Origin: Actinomycetota bacterium
GTDB taxonomy: Bacteria > Actinomycetota > Acidimicrobiia > Acidimicrobiales > Microtrichaceae
Direction of reading: 5' to 3'
Assembly: GCA_016703525.1 (NCBI GenBank)
Contig: JADJBW010000005.1
Coordinates: 1 to 64,000 of the forward strand
DNA length: 64,000 nt
A program made the position numbers and the translations under genes. Of the stretch, positions 10,360 through 18,998 are shown in pieces. The notes beneath the pieces are model-generated. The model saw only the letters and a program-made list of their open reading frames with translations, was not told the origin of the DNA and ran no database searches. Each line of letters starts with the position of its first letter. Position 1 is the stretch's first letter.

Positions 10360-11282
10360 CGCACGGCGTCCTTCCTGGTCGCGATCTCCTGTGCCACCGA
10401 CACGCAGGCGTCGGCGATGGCGGGCCCGAACGACTCGAGCACGGGCGACGTGTGGCCCTCGTCGTAGCGACGGATCTCGGCACCCGGGATGTGCAGCGCC
10501 AAGTGGAGTTGGGCGGTCGGGGTGACCGCCCGGTCCTTGGTGGTCACGACGACCGCGGTCGGAACGTCGACGCCACCGATCCAACGCCGCGACGAGAACG
10601 TCGCGATCGCGTTGCCCGCCTCCAGCACCATGCGCACGTCGTGGCGGCGCATCTCTTGAGCGGCCCAGACCTGCATGGACGACGGGCGTTCGGTTCCACG
10701 GAGCCCGCGCGGCAGCACCGAACGAACCGGGCCGGGCAGTCGGGTCAGCGCCTGCGTGGTTCGGGTGGTGCCTGCCATCGCCGCCATCGCTCCGGCGAAC
10801 GCGAGCCGCTGTTGCAGGGCCGGCACGAACGAGAAGCTCGTGGCCGCCAGCACCAGGCCCGACACCAGATCGGGATGCCGGCGCCACATGAGCTGGGCCA
10901 CCGGCCCACCCATCGAGTAGCCGCAGAAGATCGCCTGCTCGACGCCCAGTTCCCAGCACAGCGCAGCAACGTCGTCCGCACAGTCGGCGAGCCGGAATCG
11001 CCGCCTCGATCGGATGCCACGGCCATGGCCGCGCAAGTCGGGCGCGACCACCCGGAAATGCTCGCTGAGGGGCTCGAAGCACCGGAACCAGTTGAGGCCG
11101 CCCGAGGCGACCCATCCGTGCAGCAGCACGACCGTCGGCGCGTCGGGGCGCGGTCCGGGGACCTCGCGCACGAAGGTTCGGCCGCGGCCGACCAGGTGCA
11201 CCCGATGACCGAGCGGGAGGTCGAGACCCGCGACCTGCTCGGGTACCACCTCCTCGATCGACGGCATCTGTTCGGCCATCAC
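10356..11282 (-). CDS. Alpha/beta-hydrolase
   Basis: A 308-residue alpha/beta-hydrolase fold protein. The oxyanion-hole segment VVLLHGWVASGG lies near residue 52, PDLRGHGRG near 82, the nucleophile elbow FCGYSMGGPVA near 120 (serine in GYSMGG) and a late histidine in RRYDEGHTSPV near 278, giving a complete Ser-Asp-His triad apart from the acid, which I cannot pin. The GTG at 11282 overlaps the regulator's stop by 4 bp; ATG 11279 is the next choice. The operon suggests an ester, lactone or thioester of lipid/steroid origin as substrate. It does not look clearly like HsaD, the C-C bond hydrolase of the steroid pathway. Confidence 0.8.
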   Translation of the reverse strand: MMAEQMPSIEEVVPEQVAGLDLPLGHRVHLVGRGRTFVREVPGPRPDAPTVVLLHGWVASGGLNWFRCFEPLSEHFRVVAPDLRGHGRGIRSRRRFRLADCADDVAALCWELGVEQAIFCGYSMGGPVAQLMWRRHPDLVSGLVLAATSFSFVPALQQRLAFAGAMAAMAGTTRTTQALTRLPGPVRSVLPRGLRGTERPSSMQVWAAQEMRRHDVRMVLEAGNAIATFSSRRWIGGVDVPTAVVVTTKDRAVTPTAQLHLALHIPGAEIRRYDEGHTSPVLESFGPAIADACVSVAQEIATRKDAVR

Positions 11283-11899
11283 ACCACCACCACATCTGTC
11301 GGGGATCGGTCGCCGCCGAGCAATAGACCGGCGGCGGCGGCGAGCTTCTCGGTGACCGATGACGGCGGCGCCACACCGGTGATCCAGGCCACCAACGCCG
11401 AGAGCCAGATCTCCTGCAGCAGCCCCGCGACGAGTTCCTCCCGTTCGGTCGGGTCGTCGCGTTCCATGGCCGCCAGGATCATCGAGCTCATCAGCGACCT
11501 GACCTGGCGGACCACCGGCGCCACCGTCTCGTCGCCGGAGACGAGCGCACGCACCACGGCGATCGTGAACTGCTGTTGACGCTGGAGCGCACGGTTGGCC
11601 CGACCCAGCACATCGACCACCCGGCCGAGCGGATCGTCGCCTCGCGGAGGCGACACGGCCAGTCGTTCCGCGAGGGTCTCGATCTGGCGGAGCATCGCGG
11701 AGACGAGCAGGTATTCCTTCGAGGGGAAGTAGCGGTAGAGCGTGCCGAGCGCCACATCGGCCTCGGCGGCCACGGCGCGCATCTGCACGGCGTCGAAACC
11801 GCCCTCCGACGCGAGCCGGGCCGCGACGTTGAGCATCCGCTCCTGACGAGCATGTTGGGACTGGGTGAGCGCCACAGAGATCCTTTCGAGCGACCCCAT
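11279..11899 (-). CDS. kstR: TetR-family regulator, KstR-like
   Basis: 206 residues from ATG 11899. The DNA-binding head (residues 18-65) reads MLNVAARLASEGGFDAVQMR, then VAAEADVALGTLYRYFPSKE and YLLVSAM; this almost follows mycobacterial KstR (GGYEAVQMRAVADRADVAVGTLYRYFPSK as I recall it). The C-terminal ligand domain keeps RANRALQRQ and EIWLSALVAWITG. KstR represses cholesterol and lipid catabolism genes and is released by a steroid-CoA metabolite. A perfect KstR-type palindrome sits 15 bp upstream of the start, so self-control is likely. The surrounding operon (SDR, IlvX-like, hydrolase, FadD) fits the KstR regulon of mycobacteria. Orthology is strong by eye but untested. Confidence 0.8.
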   Translation of the reverse strand: MGSLERISVALTQSQHARQERMLNVAARLASEGGFDAVQMRAVAAEADVALGTLYRYFPSKEYLLVSAMLRQIETLAERLAVSPPRGDDPLGRVVDVLGRANRALQRQQQFTIAVVRALVSGDETVAPVVRQVRSLMSSMILAAMERDDPTEREELVAGLLQEIWLSALVAWITGVAPPSSVTEKLAAAAGLLLGGDRSPTDVVVV

Positions 11900-11913
11900 C
11901 GTGTCACGCCCGG

Positions 11914-11927
11914 TGGAACGCGTTCTA
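11914..11927. promoter_or_regulatory. KstR-type operator upstream of the KstR-like gene
   Basis: TGGAACGCGTTCTA matches TNNAACNNGTTNNA, the KstR consensus as I recall it from mycobacteria, at every fixed position. It lies 15 bp before the regulator's ATG and its right end covers the stop codon of the upstream gene, so it could serve as an internal operator for self-repression. Confidence 0.65.
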
Positions 11928-13325
11928 GGAATCGCCTGAGCCGGGCGCGCCCGAGCCACCCCACGCCGTGACCGGGCCGGCGACCTCCACCAGACGGTCG
12001 ATCGCACGCTCGTCGAACGCCACACGATCGATCCGGTGCACGCCCGGCGTTCGCACGCTTCGATCGAACGCCGCCAGCGACGCCTCCACGTGCGCGGCCG
12101 CCGAGTCCACAACTCCGGTCGAGGTCGAACCGGCGACCGGTGGGGCCGACCGGTTGCAGGCGGGTTCCCACACCTGCACCGCGATCGAGCAGCCGAGCGT
12201 CGACGCGAGCTCGAGCAGCTCGGCGGAACGGGGGTCGAGCCCACCCGGCGCGCCGTCGGTGGCGCCCGCGTCGCACACCGCCACGCACGGCCGATCGTCC
12301 AGCCCGGCCAACAGCGCAGCCGCCACGGCGGCACCGGGGATCGCGATCGCGGGCACCAGCATCGATGCCGGGATCCCGGTGGGGAACGTGCGAGCGAGCC
12401 AGAACCCGGCGACGCCGGCATCGGCGACCACAACGCCGTCGCGCGGCGCCGCGCCGGACAGGTGCAGGGCGGCGCGCGCGGGGCTCAGCGGCGAGGACTC
12501 CGACTCGTAGAGCGGCGTGACGGCCGCCGACATCTCGCTAAAGAAGCGCGTTCGCGCCGGGGGATCCGAAGCGGCCGCCCAACGCGCCACCAACAGATCG
12601 ACGTGCGCCGGCTCGACCTCGAGAACGGTCGGTGCGACGAGCCGTAGGTCGAGCTCAGCAGGGTCGCCGCCGACCACCACCACGAGGTCGGCGTTGGTGA
12701 TGCCCGCGAGTTCGGCGTCGCGCTCCTGCAACCCGATCGTGCCGGCGTGATACGGCGAGTCCCACCGGAACGCGCCCTTGGCGCCCCAGGTGTTGAACAC
12801 CGGAACCCCGGCGTGCGCAGCGGCAACGTGCAGGCGATCGACCACTCCGGCCCGCACCACGCCGGGCCCGGCGATGAATACGACCTCGAGCTGCGCGAGA
12901 TCGGGCGACAGCATGGACACCACGGGATCGGCCTCGGCGGCGAGGTCGGCGAACCCGATGGGTGCCGGGGCATCGAGGTCGAAGTCGAGATGGAGGGCGA
13001 TCGTGTGCGGCGTCGCCTCCCGTGCCGCGTGGTGCACGCGCAACAGCGCCGTCTCGGGGTCGGCGATCGTCTCGGGGTTGGCCCGGCCACCGGGTTGGGA
13101 CGACACGTGGAGAAGCTGCGGATCGAGCAGCGCAACCCCGGGCACACCGCCGCACCGACCATCGAGGTCGGCGAGGAGGAGCGCCAGGTCGTCGGGCGCC
13201 GCGATGCCCGGAAGGCCGCCGAGTCCTGTCGCCACACCGTGGACGCGCCGAACGCCGAGGCGCGCGAGCGCCTCAGCGATCCGTTCGCCGACCGTGGGCG
13301 TCGCGGCGGACGCGGGCGGGGTCAC
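11925..13325 (-). CDS. Thiamine-pyrophosphate-enzyme-like protein, IlvX type, probably lacking cofactor residues
   Basis: 466 residues from GTG 13325, laid out like acetohydroxyacid synthase: an N-terminal domain (GERIAEALARLGVRRVHGVA), a central domain with VVFIAGPGVVRAGVV and NTWGAKGAFRWDS, and a C-terminal domain with VVADAGVAGFWLARTFPTG. The usual catalytic glutamate segment (RHEQ.A) is absent, and the GDG...N cofactor motif is replaced by CDAGATDGAPGG, so catalysis with TPP is doubtful. The protein is also short for the family (about 550 usually). Mycobacterium tuberculosis has a comparable IlvX gene in its cholesterol region near hsd4A and fadD17. Here it sits 7 bp after an SDR gene, in the same order of company. 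Its role is unknown. Confidence 0.65.
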   Translation of the reverse strand: MTPPASAATPTVGERIAEALARLGVRRVHGVATGLGGLPGIAAPDDLALLLADLDGRCGGVPGVALLDPQLLHVSSQPGGRANPETIADPETALLRVHHAAREATPHTIALHLDFDLDAPAPIGFADLAAEADPVVSMLSPDLAQLEVVFIAGPGVVRAGVVDRLHVAAAHAGVPVFNTWGAKGAFRWDSPYHAGTIGLQERDAELAGITNADLVVVVGGDPAELDLRLVAPTVLEVEPAHVDLLVARWAAASDPPARTRFFSEMSAAVTPLYESESSPLSPARAALHLSGAAPRDGVVVADAGVAGFWLARTFPTGIPASMLVPAIAIPGAAVAAALLAGLDDRPCVAVCDAGATDGAPGGLDPRSAELLELASTLGCSIAVQVWEPACNRSAPPVAGSTSTGVVDSAAAHVEASLAAFDRSVRTPGVHRIDRVAFDERAIDRLVEVAGPVTAWGGSGAPGSGDS

Positions 13326-13332
13326 GCGACGA

Positions 13333-14247
<915 letters not shown>

Positions 14248-14288
14248 GCACCCTCCCGGGTCTCGCCGACGTGTTCCGACACGCCGGA

Positions 14289-14305
14289 TCTGACGAAGCG
14301 TCAGA
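14289..14305. promoter_or_regulatory. CTGACG palindrome (putative TetR-type operator), site 1
   Basis: TCTGACGAAGCGTCAGA has perfect 7-bp arms around a 3-base centre. It lies 42 bp before the SDR start, where a promoter is expected. The same CTGACGnnnCGTCAG core recurs at 21065 and 38185, each just upstream of a gene start, so a shared regulator is likely. Confidence 0.65.
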
Positions 14306-14526
14306 TTCTAGGGCGAGCGCGTGACTGTACCCAGCCGACGGCGGTCTGGGCCGATCGCGCCCCGGTTCGCATGGGTGTTTTCGCCCGCCCCACGAAGATG
14401 CGGACGCCTCACGCCGATTCGTAGAGATGTCGCCACACTGATCACACCGAGCGATGGAACAGCCACCAAGGGTGAGACCAGCGATTCGGCGACATCATCC
14501 CTCCAGACAACCAGGACCAGATCAAC

Positions 14527-14709
14527 ATGCTCACCAACTTCGAGTTCATCTCCGCCTACCTCCAGGCCCAGACCCGCAGCGAGCGTGGCGCCTCCCTCGT
14601 CGAGTACGCCCTCCTCGTTGCCCTCATCGCCGTCGTCTGCATCGCAGCGGTCACCGCCCTCGGCGGCCGCGCGAAGAGCAACTTCAGCTCCATCGCCAAC
14701 TCGATCTGA
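14527..14709 (+). CDS. Flp/Tad-type pilin subunit, copy 1
   Basis: 60 residues: an N-terminal leader MLTNFEFISAYLQAQTRSER, then GASLVEYALLVALIAVVCIAAVTALGG. The G-A-S-L-V-E-Y start of the hydrophobic helix, with glutamate at +5 and tyrosine at +6, is the hallmark of Flp pilins cut by the TadV prepilin peptidase. The mature product would be about 40 residues and form a thin adhesive pilus anchored in the membrane until assembly. No tad secretion genes are present in the window. An upstream leader of about 220 bp has no gene; a weak AGGA lies ahead of the ATG. It is almost identical to copy 2 downstream. Confidence 0.9.
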   Translation: MLTNFEFISAYLQAQTRSERGASLVEYALLVALIAVVCIAAVTALGGRAKSNFSSIANSI

Positions 14710-14720
14710 CGCACGGAGCC

Positions 14721-14752
14721 GAGGCGGGCCGACACCGATGTCGGCCCGCCTC
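14721..14752 (+). terminator. Perfect hairpin between the two pilin genes
   Basis: Arms GAGGCGGGCCGACA and TGTCGGCCCGCCTC form a 14-bp perfect stem with a CCGA loop, 12 bp after the stop of pilin copy 1. There is no T-run, as is common in high-GC actinobacteria. It should end or stabilise the copy 1 transcript, setting the ratio of copy 1 to copy 2. Confidence 0.75.
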
Positions 14753-14776
14753 GCCCCGTCTCCGGAAGGACCCACC

Positions 14777-14956
14777 ATGCTCAACCTCGAATTCATCTCC
14801 GCCTACCTCCAGGCCCAGACCCGCACCGAGCGTGGCGCCTCCCTCGTGGAGTACGCCCTGCTCGTCGCCCTCATCGCCGTCGTCTGCATCGCAGCGGTCA
14901 CCGCCCTCGGCGGCCGCGCGAAGAGCAACTTCAGCTCGATCGCGGCGCGCATCTGA
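14777..14956 (+). CDS. Flp/Tad-type pilin subunit, copy 2
   Basis: 59 residues, differing from copy 1 only at the N terminus (MLNLEF for MLTNFEF), at Thr for Ser in QTRTER and at the last residues (IAARI for IANSI). The pilin helix and the GASLVEY cleavage region are unchanged. A good ribosome site GGAAGGA lies 8 bp before the ATG, better than that of copy 1. The genes are a recent tandem duplication separated by a strong hairpin. Two more hairpins follow the stop codon. Confidence 0.9.
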   Translation: MLNLEFISAYLQAQTRTERGASLVEYALLVALIAVVCIAAVTALGGRAKSNFSSIAARI

Positions 14957-14978
14957 CATCCATCGCGGCGGGAACCCA

Positions 14979-15037
14979 CCTCGGGCAACACACCCGAGGC
15001 GCGACGAACGGGCGGGCCCAATGGGTCCGCCCGTTCG
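14979..15037 (+). terminator. Double hairpin terminator after pilin copy 2
   Basis: A first stem CCTCGGG/CCCGAGG (14979-14999) is followed by a long stem CGAACGGGCGGGCCC with GGGTCCGCCCGTTCG (15005-15037; one G-T pair, 3-base loop). It lies between the pilin gene and the convergent acyl-CoA ligase and can serve both. Confidence 0.75.
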
Positions 15038-15109
15038 CGTGAAGCGGTCGCAATCAGCCGCGGCAGCGGTTCATCGACCGGCCGCTGTCGGTCCTCGGTC
15101 GGCCCTCGG

Positions 15110-16645
15110 TCAGTCCGCGTAGCGGGCGCGCAGGTCCTGCTTGAGGATCTTGCCAGCCGGATTCCGAGGGATCACGTCGACGTGCTCGATCTGCTCGGGG
15201 AGCTTCTGCACCATCAGGCCCTCGGTGCGCAGGTAGTCGACCATCGCCTCGAACGTGATCGGATCCGCGCCGGGAGCCGTTTGCACGACGGCGCACGCAC
15301 GCTCGCCCGATGCGGCGTCGGGGAGGCCGATCACCGCCACATCCGCGATCGCCGGGTGGCGAAACAGCATGTCCTCGAGCTCCTTGGCCGAGATGTTCTC
15401 GCCCTTGCGAATGATGATGTCCTTGAGCCGGCCGGTGATGATCACGTTGCCCTCATCGTCGAAACGCCCGAGGTCGCCGGTGCGGAAGTAGCCGTCGGCG
15501 TCGAACGCGTCCGCATCGAGCGACGAATCGAGATAACCCTTCATCAGCTGCGGCGCCTTCGCCCGGATCTCGCCCTCCTCACCGGGCCCGGCGACCACGC
15601 CGTCGGGCCGCACGAGACGGATCTCGACGCCCGGCATCGGCTTGCCTTCCGAGCGGGCGAGTTCATCGTCGCCGTCGGCGATCGAGGCCATGGTCAAGAT
15701 CGGCGCCTCGGTGAGGCCGTACCCCGACAGCACCGGAGCGCCGAACGCTTCGCGGATGTCGTGGACGAGCTGCGGCGGCTTGGGCGCTCCCCCGCCGGGA
15801 AATCCGCGAACACTCGGAAAGATCGGCGCGCTCGCCGCCTTCTGTGCCGCCAGATACGCCATGTGGAACGGGGTACCCGAACCAGCAAGCGTCACGTCGT
15901 TACGCGACAACACCTCGGGTGTCTCGGTGGGATGGAACGCCTCCATCAGGATCAGCGAGCAGCCGAACTGGAGGGCGGTGAACAGCCAGGTGATGCCACC
16001 GATGTGGGTAAACGGGAACACGAGCGCGCTGCGGTCGTCCGCGCTGCAGGCCATCCGATCGCCCATTGCGGCCGCGACCGCCGCGATCGAGGCGTCGGTG
16101 TGGCGGGCACCCTTCGGGTCGGCCGTCGTGCCGGAGGTGTAAAAGAGCCACCGGATCGCGTCGGCCGACGGGGCGACCGGCGTCAGCGTCGACGGATCAC
16201 CGTCGGGGAGTTGGCGATCGACGACCAGCACCGAGCACCCGTCGTTGGCGGCCGCAATCGGAGTGGCCATCGCCTCGAAGTCGAACCCACGCCACTCCGA
16301 CGGCACGACGAGCAGTCGCGCCGAGGCCTGGGCCGTGACGAACGCGACCTCGCGCTCGCGATAGATCGGGAGCACCGGATTCTGCACAGCGCCCAGTCGG
16401 CTGAGCGCCGCGACCAGCACGAGCGACTCGATCCACGTCGGGAGCTGCCAGGTGACGACCGATCCCTCGCCGATCCCCATCGCCGCGAATCCGGCAGCGG
16501 CCCGCTCGGCCGCCTCGGCGTACTCGGCGAAGGTGACCCGTCGGCCCGTCTCGTCCACCGCCAAGACGGCGTCGGGTGTCGCCGCGACCCGGGCGTCGAT
16601 CAGATCCCACAGCGTCTGCCCAGCAAGCCTCGAGTGTTCCGTCAT
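15110..16645 (-). CDS. Acyl-CoA ligase (AMP-forming)
   Basis: 511 residues with the full adenylate-forming motif set: WLFYTSGTTADPKGARHT near residue 166, GYGLTEAP near 298, YFRTGDLGRFDDEG near 390, and C-terminal PRNPAGKILKQDLR with the catalytic lysine. It activates a carboxylic acid to acyl-CoA. The gap KGENISAKELEDML is typical of medium-chain or cyclohexanecarboxylate-type ligases. It stands alone on the minus strand, 24 bp downstream of a 7-bp inverted repeat, so it may have its own control. Its substrate is not readable from the sequence. Confidence 0.85.
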   Translation of the reverse strand: MTEHSRLAGQTLWDLIDARVAATPDAVLAVDETGRRVTFAEYAEAAERAAAGFAAMGIGEGSVVTWQLPTWIESLVLVAALSRLGAVQNPVLPIYREREVAFVTAQASARLLVVPSEWRGFDFEAMATPIAAANDGCSVLVVDRQLPDGDPSTLTPVAPSADAIRWLFYTSGTTADPKGARHTDASIAAVAAAMGDRMACSADDRSALVFPFTHIGGITWLFTALQFGCSLILMEAFHPTETPEVLSRNDVTLAGSGTPFHMAYLAAQKAASAPIFPSVRGFPGGGAPKPPQLVHDIREAFGAPVLSGYGLTEAPILTMASIADGDDELARSEGKPMPGVEIRLVRPDGVVAGPGEEGEIRAKAPQLMKGYLDSSLDADAFDADGYFRTGDLGRFDDEGNVIITGRLKDIIIRKGENISAKELEDMLFRHPAIADVAVIGLPDAASGERACAVVQTAPGADPITFEAMVDYLRTEGLMVQKLPEQIEHVDVIPRNPAGKILKQDLRARYAD

Positions 16646-16668
16646 GCTCCCCCGGTCCTTTGTGAATA

Positions 16669-16690
16669 GAACGCCTCCGTTGCGGCGTTC
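16669..16690. promoter_or_regulatory. Inverted repeat upstream of the acyl-CoA ligase
   Basis: GAACGCC and GGCGTTC, perfect 7-bp arms separated by 8 bases, centred about 35 bp before the ATG of the ligase. Position and symmetry suit an operator; the wider TAGAACGC resembles half a KstR-type site, but the spacing does not fit it. Confidence 0.35.
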
Positions 16691-16765
16691 ACCTGTCCGA
16701 CGGCACGCGACACTACGGCGTCCGGAGCACGATGGGGTCGGCCGGGTCGGGCGGGCCTGCGGTTC

Positions 16766-17464
16766 CTACCGACCGAGCGACGCGGTGACCACCGTGTCGA
16801 TGGTGTCGGGAGCGGCCGAACCCGGGTCGAGCGTGACCGATGCGCCGACGAGCCGGCACGACCCGGTTGCGTCGTCGCCGACCTCGACCACTGCATCCAC
16901 GCGGAGCGTCGAGCCGTTCCGCTCGTACGCGACCTCAGTCAGCCGATCCGCGGGGCCGCCGACGCAGCGGAAGTCGACCCGGACCGCCCGGGGTCCGGTC
17001 TGCGCGAACCCGACCACCTCAGCGCGTTGGATCGTTCTCCCGCCTCCGAGCACCACGCCGCTCGTCCCGGCGTCGATCGGCGAACCCGTCGAGTCGGGTC
17101 GAGCCACTCGCGCCGGCCACGGCTGGCCGACGAGTTCGAAACCCTGGGGCGGAACCACAACCTCCGACGTCAGGGCCGGGCCGTCGGCGTTCCCGTCCTC
17201 GTTCGACTCCGGATCGGCCGACGGGTCCACGCCGGTCGACGAGGCTGCGGCACCGGGCGACTCGGTGGAATCACCGTCGCCCAGGTCGCGCACGACCAGG
17301 GCGCCGCCGACCACCAGCACGACGGCGCAGACCGCTGCTCCCGCTCGGGCCAACCGGTTCGAGGTCCAGCCCGAGCGAGGCGATCCGTCGGCTGGCGTGA
17401 CGAGGTGCAAATCGCCGGACGACTCGCTCCGGGCGCGGTTCGTCAGTGGGCTGTCGTCGGTCAT
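16766..17464 (-). CDS. Membrane-anchored protein with an extracytoplasmic domain, unknown function
   Basis: 232 residues: a polar N terminus of ~38 residues, one membrane helix (LARAGAAVCAVVLVVGGALVV), an acidic Ser/Asp/Pro-rich linker (about residues 62-95), then a beta-rich domain containing two cysteines (DFRCVGGPAD and GSCRLVGA) that may form a disulfide. The topology, a short cytoplasmic tail plus one helix and a secreted domain, resembles anti-sigma-like or cell-wall-associated proteins, but no zinc-binding HxxxCxxC motif is present. It is divergent from the OmpATb-like gene with a shared 200-bp control region. Family not recognised. Confidence 0.55.
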   Translation of the reverse strand: MTDDSPLTNRARSESSGDLHLVTPADGSPRSGWTSNRLARAGAAVCAVVLVVGGALVVRDLGDGDSTESPGAAASSTGVDPSADPESNEDGNADGPALTSEVVVPPQGFELVGQPWPARVARPDSTGSPIDAGTSGVVLGGGRTIQRAEVVGFAQTGPRAVRVDFRCVGGPADRLTEVAYERNGSTLRVDAVVEVGDDATGSCRLVGASVTLDPGSAAPDTIDTVVTASLGR

Positions 17465-17479
17465 TACGTCCTCCGACTG

Positions 17480-17604
17480 TCACGCTACGCGTTCCGTTGC
17501 GCGCTTGCCGCAATTGTTCATGCGAGTGGCGAGCGCACTCTCGCGAAATCGCGCCCGGACCGTCGACTCGACATGGGCAGAAATGCCCGTCCGCGATAGC
17601 GTGA
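17480..17604. promoter_or_regulatory. Long-range inverted repeat in a divergent promoter region
   Basis: TCACGCTACGCG (17480-17491) is mirrored by CGCGATAGCGTGA (17592-17604) with one bulged base, about 100 bp apart. A smaller GGGCAgaaaTGCCC hairpin lies between them. The element fills the space between two divergent envelope genes. Confidence 0.4.
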
Positions 17605-17671
17605 GTGCACAAACACCCGCCGCGGGGCCCTGCTGCGGGTTGGCGGGTTGATCCCGGGGAGCACGCCGTTC

Positions 17672-18895
17672 ATGCCCAATGACCTGGCTCAGGAACCAAC
17701 CGGAGACCAGCTTGCCCAGCAGCTGGCGAACGACCAGAACGGGCTGTTCGATCTGCCCGAGGGATACGTCGCGCCCGTCCCGACGGTCGTTCCGGCCGGC
17801 GTGACCGTCTTCGGCATCACGCTCTCGCCGAAAGCCCTCGCCGGCGTCGCGGCAGCGCTGCTACTGCTCATCGGCCTCATCGGCGTGCTCGCGACCGGAG
17901 GCGACGATGGCGCCTCTGGGACGGGCGACACCCCCACCGCCTCGGGTGCCGGGCAGAACGGATCAGCGGGGGCCAGCGGAGCTGGCGCCACCGGAGCCGG
18001 AGCGAGCGGCGCGGGAGCGAGCGGCGCACCGACTGCGGCCGTGGCGCCCGGAACCGGGTTCGACGCCACGATCTCCAAGGGCAAGGTGACCGTGTCGGGC
18101 GCCGTGCCCGACCAGGCCACCTACGAGCAGGTCCTCATGGTCGCCGCCGGCAACTTCGGTGCCGCCGGGGAACTCGTGCGAGAACTCAAGGTCGCCACCG
18201 GAGCGGCACCGGTGGACGTGGTGAACGACCCCGTGCTCCGGCTTCTCGCCGATCCCGTCGTGCAGGGTGCCAGCGCCAACGGCGCGAGCATCACGCACGC
18301 GACCGGCGACAAGGTCGTCGCACTGTCGGGCAAGGTCTCGAGCCAACAGGCCAAGGAGCGCCTCGTCGGCGCCGCCGCCGGCATCGCCGGCGGGCTCGAG
18401 AAGGTCGTCGATCAGCTGCAGGTCGCCGAACCCAAGTCGACCACCACATCGCCGGCCAAACCCAGCACCAGCACCAAGCCGGGCAAGAAGGGCGCAACCG
18501 GCGCGACCACCCCGCCGACCACCGAGGCGCCGGCGACCGTGCAGGAGAACCTCGACCAGCTGCTCGCCGGGAAGGTGGTCGAGTTCGACACCGGGAGCGC
18601 CGCGCTGAATCCGCAGTGGGAAGCGACCGTCAACGAAGTCGCACAGCTGCTGGTCGGCAACACCGCGAAGCTGCAGGTCGCCGGACACACCGACGACGTT
18701 GGCGATGCGGCCAAGAACCAGGCGCTCTCCGAGCAGCGGGCGAATACCATCCGCGACGCGCTCGTTGCCCGGGGGGTCGCCGCGGATCGGCTCACAACCG
18801 CAGGGTTCGGTCCGACCCGGCCGATCGCCGACAACGCGACCGACGAAGGCCGCCAGCGCAACCGGCGAATCGAGTTCGTCGTCGCGGCCCGCTGA
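17672..18895 (+). CDS. OmpATb/ArfA-like protein: membrane anchor, BON-like region, OmpA domain
   Basis: From ATG 17672 (a TTG at 17648 is possible) 407 residues: a cytoplasmic head, one membrane helix (LAGVAAALLLLIGLIGVLA, about residues 50-70), an Ala/Gly/Ser-rich linker, a region of two similar halves (ISKGKVTVSGAVPDQATYEQ and ATGDKVVALSGKVSSQQAKE) that reads as a BON domain, a Lys/Thr/Pro linker, and an OmpA/MotB domain with FDTGSAALNP, VAGHTDDVGD and NQALSEQRANTIRDAL ending RNRRIEFVV. This is the order found in OmpATb (ArfA) of M. tuberculosis, which binds peptidoglycan and helps with acid/ammonia adaptation there. No arfB/arfC-like genes follow. Function in this organism is inferred. Confidence 0.75.
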   Translation: MPNDLAQEPTGDQLAQQLANDQNGLFDLPEGYVAPVPTVVPAGVTVFGITLSPKALAGVAAALLLLIGLIGVLATGGDDGASGTGDTPTASGAGQNGSAGASGAGATGAGASGAGASGAPTAAVAPGTGFDATISKGKVTVSGAVPDQATYEQVLMVAAGNFGAAGELVRELKVATGAAPVDVVNDPVLRLLADPVVQGASANGASITHATGDKVVALSGKVSSQQAKERLVGAAAGIAGGLEKVVDQLQVAEPKSTTTSPAKPSTSTKPGKKGATGATTPPTTEAPATVQENLDQLLAGKVVEFDTGSAALNPQWEATVNEVAQLLVGNTAKLQVAGHTDDVGDAAKNQALSEQRANTIRDALVARGVAADRLTTAGFGPTRPIADNATDEGRQRNRRIEFVVAAR

Positions 18896-18901
18896 TCCGA
18901 A

Positions 18902-18954
18902 CCGACCGAGTTCCGCGCATCCGCGCGTCACGCGGACATCGGACAGTCGGTCGG
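18902..18954. terminator. Nested hairpin between convergent genes
   Basis: Outer arms CCGACCGA/TCGGTCGG enclose a second stem TCCGCG-CGTCA-CGCGGA. It starts 6 bp after the stop of the OmpATb-like gene and can end transcription from both sides. Confidence 0.55.
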
Positions 18955-18998
18955 CTCGCCCGGTGAGGCACGCCATCGACCGATCGACGGCCGATAAG

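Noticed and set aside
14310..14526. Possible structured RNA or c-di-GMP riboswitch upstream of the pilin genes
   Set aside because: None of the GEMM core segments is visible and the stems I could draw are weak; nothing supports more than an untranslated leader.
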